A DNA stretch of 64,000 nt. Source: DAOMNO01 sp035443885. Lineage in GTDB: Bacteria > Planctomycetota > Phycisphaerae > Phycisphaerales > SM1A02. Within the stretch, counting starts at the first letter, position 1, and the number at the start of each line of letters is the position of its first letter. Shown piece by piece: positions 61,097 through 64,000 of this stretch. Under the pieces are notes generated by a model. The model was not told the DNA's origin and did no database searches. It saw only the letters and a program-made list of their open reading frames with translations. The stretch spans positions 51,161-115,160 of the forward strand of contig DAOMNO010000010.1 in the NCBI GenBank assembly GCA_035443885.1, in the 5' to 3' direction. A program made the position numbers and the translations under genes.

Positions 61097-62872
61097 ATGC
61101 TGGCTGCTCGCCGAACATCCCATCTTGAGGCCCGCTGCGCGGTGTTGCCGGTGATCGCTGCGCTATGGCTGCTGATCGCACCGGGGTTCGCCCAGCAGCC
61201 AGCAACCCCCGGTATCCCCGGTATCCCCGATACCCCCGGCACCACCGTACCACCCGGCCCATTGGGAACGCCCGTTGCGCCGCCCTCCGTCCCTGCATAT
61301 CGGCAGGCGAACAAGGTGGCCGTGCTGCGGGTCGAAGGTGTTATTGACTACGTTACGCTGCGTTCGTTGGAACGCCGCGTTGAACGGGTGAAGCGCGAAG
61401 GCGCGGATGCGGTTGTGCTCGACATCAACACGCCGGGCGGTCGCGTGGACGCCATGCTCGATATCTGTCATCTCATCAAGACCGATGCGCCCGCGAATAC
61501 GGTCGCATGGATCAACCCGCAGGCGTACTCCGCGGGCACGATCATCGCGCTGGCATGCCGAGAAATTGTCCTGCAAGAGAACGCCAGCTTCGGCGATGCA
61601 GCCCCAATCGCTGTGCATCCGCTTGGCGGGTTACAGGCCCTGCCGCCCGCCGAGCGTGCGAAGCAGGAATCGCCGTTGCTGGAAGAAGTCATCGACTCCG
61701 CACGGCGCAATCACTACGACGAAAACCTTGTGCAGGCATTTGTCAGCGTAGGCGTTGAACTCTGGCTCATTGAGAACATCGCGACGGGTGAGAAGGTGTT
61801 TGTCGATCGCGAGGAATATCGTGCGGTGTTTGGCGAAGAGCCGCCGCGTGAACTGACCTCAGTAACGCCCATGAACAGCGAGGGTGTCACGCCGTGGGTT
61901 GGCGGTGAACCCGGCGAGCGAATTCCAGCTGCGGGTGTGGAGCGCGAAGGCATGACCGAACTGCCGAGGCCGGTGCGAACACGGCTGACTTCGGCAGACC
62001 GTGGCCGCTATCGCGCGGTGCGCCAGGTCGTCGCTGCGGATCGTTTGCTCACGCTGCGCCCGGCGGATGCGATGACCTACGGCCTCGCGGTGCAGATCAT
62101 TCGTAATGATGAAGAACTTCGAGCGTATTTCGGTGCGTCGTCGTTGACACGCTATGGCGAAACATGGTCGGAAGGTCTCGCACGGTTTCTCATGAGCACG
62201 CCCGTGCGCGCGATCCTCATTCTCGTGTTCCTCGTCGCGCTGTTCATCGAGATCGCAGCACCGGGCACCGGCGCGTTCGGCGCGACGGCCGTCGCAGCGC
62301 TCGTCATTCTGTTCGGCGCGCCCGCGCTCATGGGCATGGCGCAGTGGTGGGGCATCGCGCTGGTTGCGATTGGCCTCGTACTCATTGCGGTCGAAGTGCT
62401 GGTGATTCCCGGCGTGGGCATTGCGGGTGTGGCGGGCCTGCTCAGCCTGCTTGTCGGGCTGGTGGGCACGTTCGTAACGAGCGATCTCGGCACCAGTCAG
62501 GGGCAGGCGGAGTTGTGGAGCGGGCTTGCTGCCACGCTCACATCCATCTTTGGCGCAGGGGTCATCATGTGGCTGATCTCAAAACATCTGCATTCTGCGC
62601 CGATCATCAATCGTCTCATTCTCAAGACCGAAATCGGCAAGACCGACCGCGCGGAAGACATGCTCGCAGCATTGACCATACCCACCGAAACGCCGATCGC
62701 CCCAGGTGCGATCGGCGTCGCGCACACAGCCCTGCGCCCAGCGGGTCGCGGCATGTTCGGCGGGCGCGTCATCGACGTACAATCGCCGGGCGGTTTTGTT
62801 GAAAAGGGAACGCCCATCCGCGTGGTGTCCGTCGGGCGTTATGTTGTTGACGTGGAGGAAGTCGAATCATGA
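61097..62872 (+). CDS. Long-form NfeD: ClpP-like membrane serine protease
   Basis: A 591-residue membrane protein. It has an N-terminal hydrophobic segment (VLPVIAALWLLIAPGFA), a Pro/Gly-rich linker (GIPGIPDTPGTTVPPGP), a ClpP/crotonase-like serine protease domain (VAVLRVEGVIDYVTLRSLERRVERVKREGADAVVLDINTPGGRVDAM, then NPQAYSAGTIIALACREIVL with the catalytic-type Ser in SAG), an insertion, three or four membrane helices (about 410-500), and a C-terminal NfeD OB-fold tail. Long NfeD proteins act with the short NfeD or stomatin-like partners in membrane protein quality control. ATG 61097 is used; the frame opens at 60965. It overlaps the next gene by four bases (ATGA). Confidence 0.88.
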   Translation: MLAARRTSHLEARCAVLPVIAALWLLIAPGFAQQPATPGIPGIPDTPGTTVPPGPLGTPVAPPSVPAYRQANKVAVLRVEGVIDYVTLRSLERRVERVKREGADAVVLDINTPGGRVDAMLDICHLIKTDAPANTVAWINPQAYSAGTIIALACREIVLQENASFGDAAPIAVHPLGGLQALPPAERAKQESPLLEEVIDSARRNHYDENLVQAFVSVGVELWLIENIATGEKVFVDREEYRAVFGEEPPRELTSVTPMNSEGVTPWVGGEPGERIPAAGVEREGMTELPRPVRTRLTSADRGRYRAVRQVVAADRLLTLRPADAMTYGLAVQIIRNDEELRAYFGASSLTRYGETWSEGLARFLMSTPVRAILILVFLVALFIEIAAPGTGAFGATAVAALVILFGAPALMGMAQWWGIALVAIGLVLIAVEVLVIPGVGIAGVAGLLSLLVGLVGTFVTSDLGTSQGQAELWSGLAATLTSIFGAGVIMWLISKHLHSAPIINRLILKTEIGKTDRAEDMLAALTIPTETPIAPGAIGVAHTALRPAGRGMFGGRVIDVQSPGGFVEKGTPIRVVSVGRYVVDVEEVES

Positions 62873-63423
62873 TCCACGTGCTCGCGCAGGAAGCGGCCAA
62901 CTCGTCGTATCTGCTCTGGGGCTTCGTGCTGCTGGCAGCGATGATCGTGCTCATCGTGCTTGAACTGTTCGTCCCCTCAGGCGGCGTCATCGGCGCGCTG
63001 GCCGGCGTCGCAGCCATCGGCTCCATCACGGCGTTCTTCGCCTACGACACCGTCGGCGGGTTCGTCGCGCTCTCGTCGTATCTCGTGCTCACCCCAATCC
63101 TGCTCTGGGCGATCTTCAAGTATTGGATTTATTCGCCCATGGCGCGGGGCATGATTCTCGGCGGGGCTGAGATCGCAGCGGAAGGCGACGCCGACGCAGT
63201 AGCAGCGGCGGAGAAACGGCGGCGCGAGCGCCTGGCGCAGCTGCAGGAACTGATCGGCGCGGAGGGTGAAACGGTAACGCCTCTCAGGCCGGTCGGCACG
63301 GTGAAAATCGCAGGCCGGCGCATTGACGCCCTAGCGGAAAACGGCGCCATCGACGCCCGCACGCCCGTGGTGGTGGTCGAGGTGTACGACAATCAGATCA
63401 AGGTCAGACCGAAGGATTCATAG
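62869..63423 (+). CDS. Short NfeD-like membrane protein
   Basis: A 184-residue membrane protein. Membrane helices (about residues 14-33, 37-57 and 62-85) are followed by a charged coiled segment (AAAEKRRRERLAQLQELIGAEG) and a C-terminal OB-fold: GETVTPLRPVGTVKIAGRRIDAL, VVVVEVYDNQIKVRP. It overlaps the long-form gene by four bases (ATGA at 62869), so both are made together. The pair fits the NfeD operons in which the short form is a partner. No stomatin (floA) gene follows; the next gene is on the other strand. Confidence 0.87.
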   Translation: MIHVLAQEAANSSYLLWGFVLLAAMIVLIVLELFVPSGGVIGALAGVAAIGSITAFFAYDTVGGFVALSSYLVLTPILLWAIFKYWIYSPMARGMILGGAEIAAEGDADAVAAAEKRRRERLAQLQELIGAEGETVTPLRPVGTVKIAGRRIDALAENGAIDARTPVVVVEVYDNQIKVRPKDS

Positions 63424-63431
63424 AAGGCATC

Positions 63432-64000
63432 TCACCCGTTCAATGAACGATGTCGTCTCCGCCGACGGTGGCCGAGGGCCGCGAGTGCGAACACGCCCAT
63501 CGCGCCGGGCGCAGGAATCGGCGGGCCGAAGTGCAGGTCGTCGATCGCAACAGAGAGCGACGGGCCGTTGCGATACAAATGGACGGCGTCAAACGGCGTC
63601 TCTGAAATCAACCCCGTGAACAAGCCAAGACTGCCCGTGAAGGAACTGCTTGTATAGATCAGCTCGCCTTTACGGTACAACTGAAACCGAATACCGCCGG
63701 GATAATCAACGGCAACCGAGCTTTGGGGTTCATCAAAGTGAACCCACAAGGTGTGATTGTCAGCGATGATGCCCTCGCCATCATTGACAAATGCGGATGT
63801 ATGATAGTACCCCATTTGCTGGCCAGTGATGGTTGCACCCAAATGGGCGTAATGATCTGGCAGCACGGGATCGCCAAACTGATAGCCGACAAAGTCGATG
63901 TTTGTCACCTGGCCCGCTGCTTGCATCCACGCTGCCTTGTCGGAGTACACCGCAACATCCGACTGTGCGGCTTGAGTCATCGTCAGCACGATTGCAACAA
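63432..64000 (-). CDS. PEP-CTERM-type exported protein (partial, runs off the right edge)
   Basis: The reading frame is open through the right end of the window, and the first residues (VAIVLTMTQAAQ) look like the end of a signal peptide, so the true start lies beyond 64000. The beta-rich domain (DFVGYQFGDPVLPDHYAHLGATITG, GGIRFQLYRKG, FDAVHLYRNG, IDDLHFG) ends in a PEP-CTERM-like tail PIPAPGAMGVFALAALGHRRRRR. Cys-free. It converges with the NfeD gene with 8 bases between stops. Confidence 0.75.
   Translation of the reverse strand, partial: VAIVLTMTQAAQSDVAVYSDKAAWMQAAGQVTNIDFVGYQFGDPVLPDHYAHLGATITGQQMGYYHTSAFVNDGEGIIADNHTLWVHFDEPQSSVAVDYPGGIRFQLYRKGELIYTSSSFTGSLGLFTGLISETPFDAVHLYRNGPSLSVAIDDLHFGPPIPAPGAMGVFALAALGHRRRRRHRSLNG

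Overview
The window is GC-rich, gene-dense DNA from a diderm bacterium, most likely a member of the Planctomycetota and probably the class Phycisphaerae. The support is a combination of features: PEP-CTERM-type exported proteins, prepilin-like secreted proteins with an N-terminal FTLIELLVV segment, proteins ending in paired dockerin-like repeats (DLNGDG..DVLDLLILLG.WG), a TPR-carrying Ser/Thr kinase containing the DLDWIVMKAIEKNRARRY block, FG-GAP/VCBS proteins with CCxxxWD cysteine repeats, and a long-form NadA. The taxonomic placement is inference from recalled family patterns, not a database match. I see no rRNA, insertion sequence, prophage or CRISPR array.

Layout. 1-2.7 kb: end of a flagellar operon (flgG, flgA, flgH). 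2.75-9.8 kb: rsmE, a Nif3-family gene, a 1239-residue AsmA/TamB-like envelope protein, and nadA. 9.9-12.7 kb: a two-gene overlapping unit of an AlkP-superfamily hydrolase with TPRs and a sulfotransferase. 12.8-16.7 kb: a PEP-CTERM gene with its own terminator, then the translation/secretion block tRNA-Thr, tuf, rpmG, tRNA-Trp, secE, nusG (all minus strand). 16.9-21.9 kb: a prepilin-like gene and a multi-PAS hybrid histidine kinase. 22.1-28.7 kb: lpdA and mdh converging on a shared bidirectional terminator, a double lamin-tail-domain protein with dockerin repeats, nnrD, and a VWA protein. 28.7-32.7 kb: tRNA-Ala, mutS and two tandem thioredoxin paralogues leading into the VWA gene.

33.0-36.1 kb: an ArsR regulator, a ZnuA-type lipoprotein, and the two membrane-side transhydrogenase genes pntAB and pntB, without znuBC or pntAA. 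36.2-46.1 kb: a lipoprotein lipase, a Ser/Thr kinase carrying a perfect 16-bp inverted repeat inside its gene, ispG, a small membrane protein overlapping a solitary DNA methyltransferase, a YdeI-like protein, a secreted protein of unknown function, folC and tRNA-Met. 46.4-49.0 kb: a filamentous-haemagglutinin-type (TPS) exoprotein without a visible TpsB partner. 49.3-54.7 kb: a type IV pilus/type II secretion inner-membrane operon (PilM, PilN, PilO, a PilP/GspC-like protein, and a GspE/PilB ATPase). 54.7-64 kb: a DUF456 membrane protein, a VCBS/dockerin exoprotein, a RidA-type protein, two paralogous prepilin-like genes each followed by a strong hairpin, an NfeD pair, and a partial PEP-CTERM gene running off the right edge.

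How the parts fit together. Much of the window deals with the cell envelope and surface: pilus/secretion platform, prepilin-like substrates, PEP-CTERM and dockerin exoproteins, an FHA-like exoprotein, AsmA and NfeD. The rest is housekeeping (tRNAs, EF-Tu, SecE/NusG, MutS, FolC, IspG, NadA, Lpd, Mdh). The least ordinary combinations are the sulfotransferase/AlkP-TPR pair, the ArsR-ZnuA-PntAB-PntB cluster with missing partners, the mutS-thioredoxin-thioredoxin-VWA run, and the palindrome inside the kinase gene.
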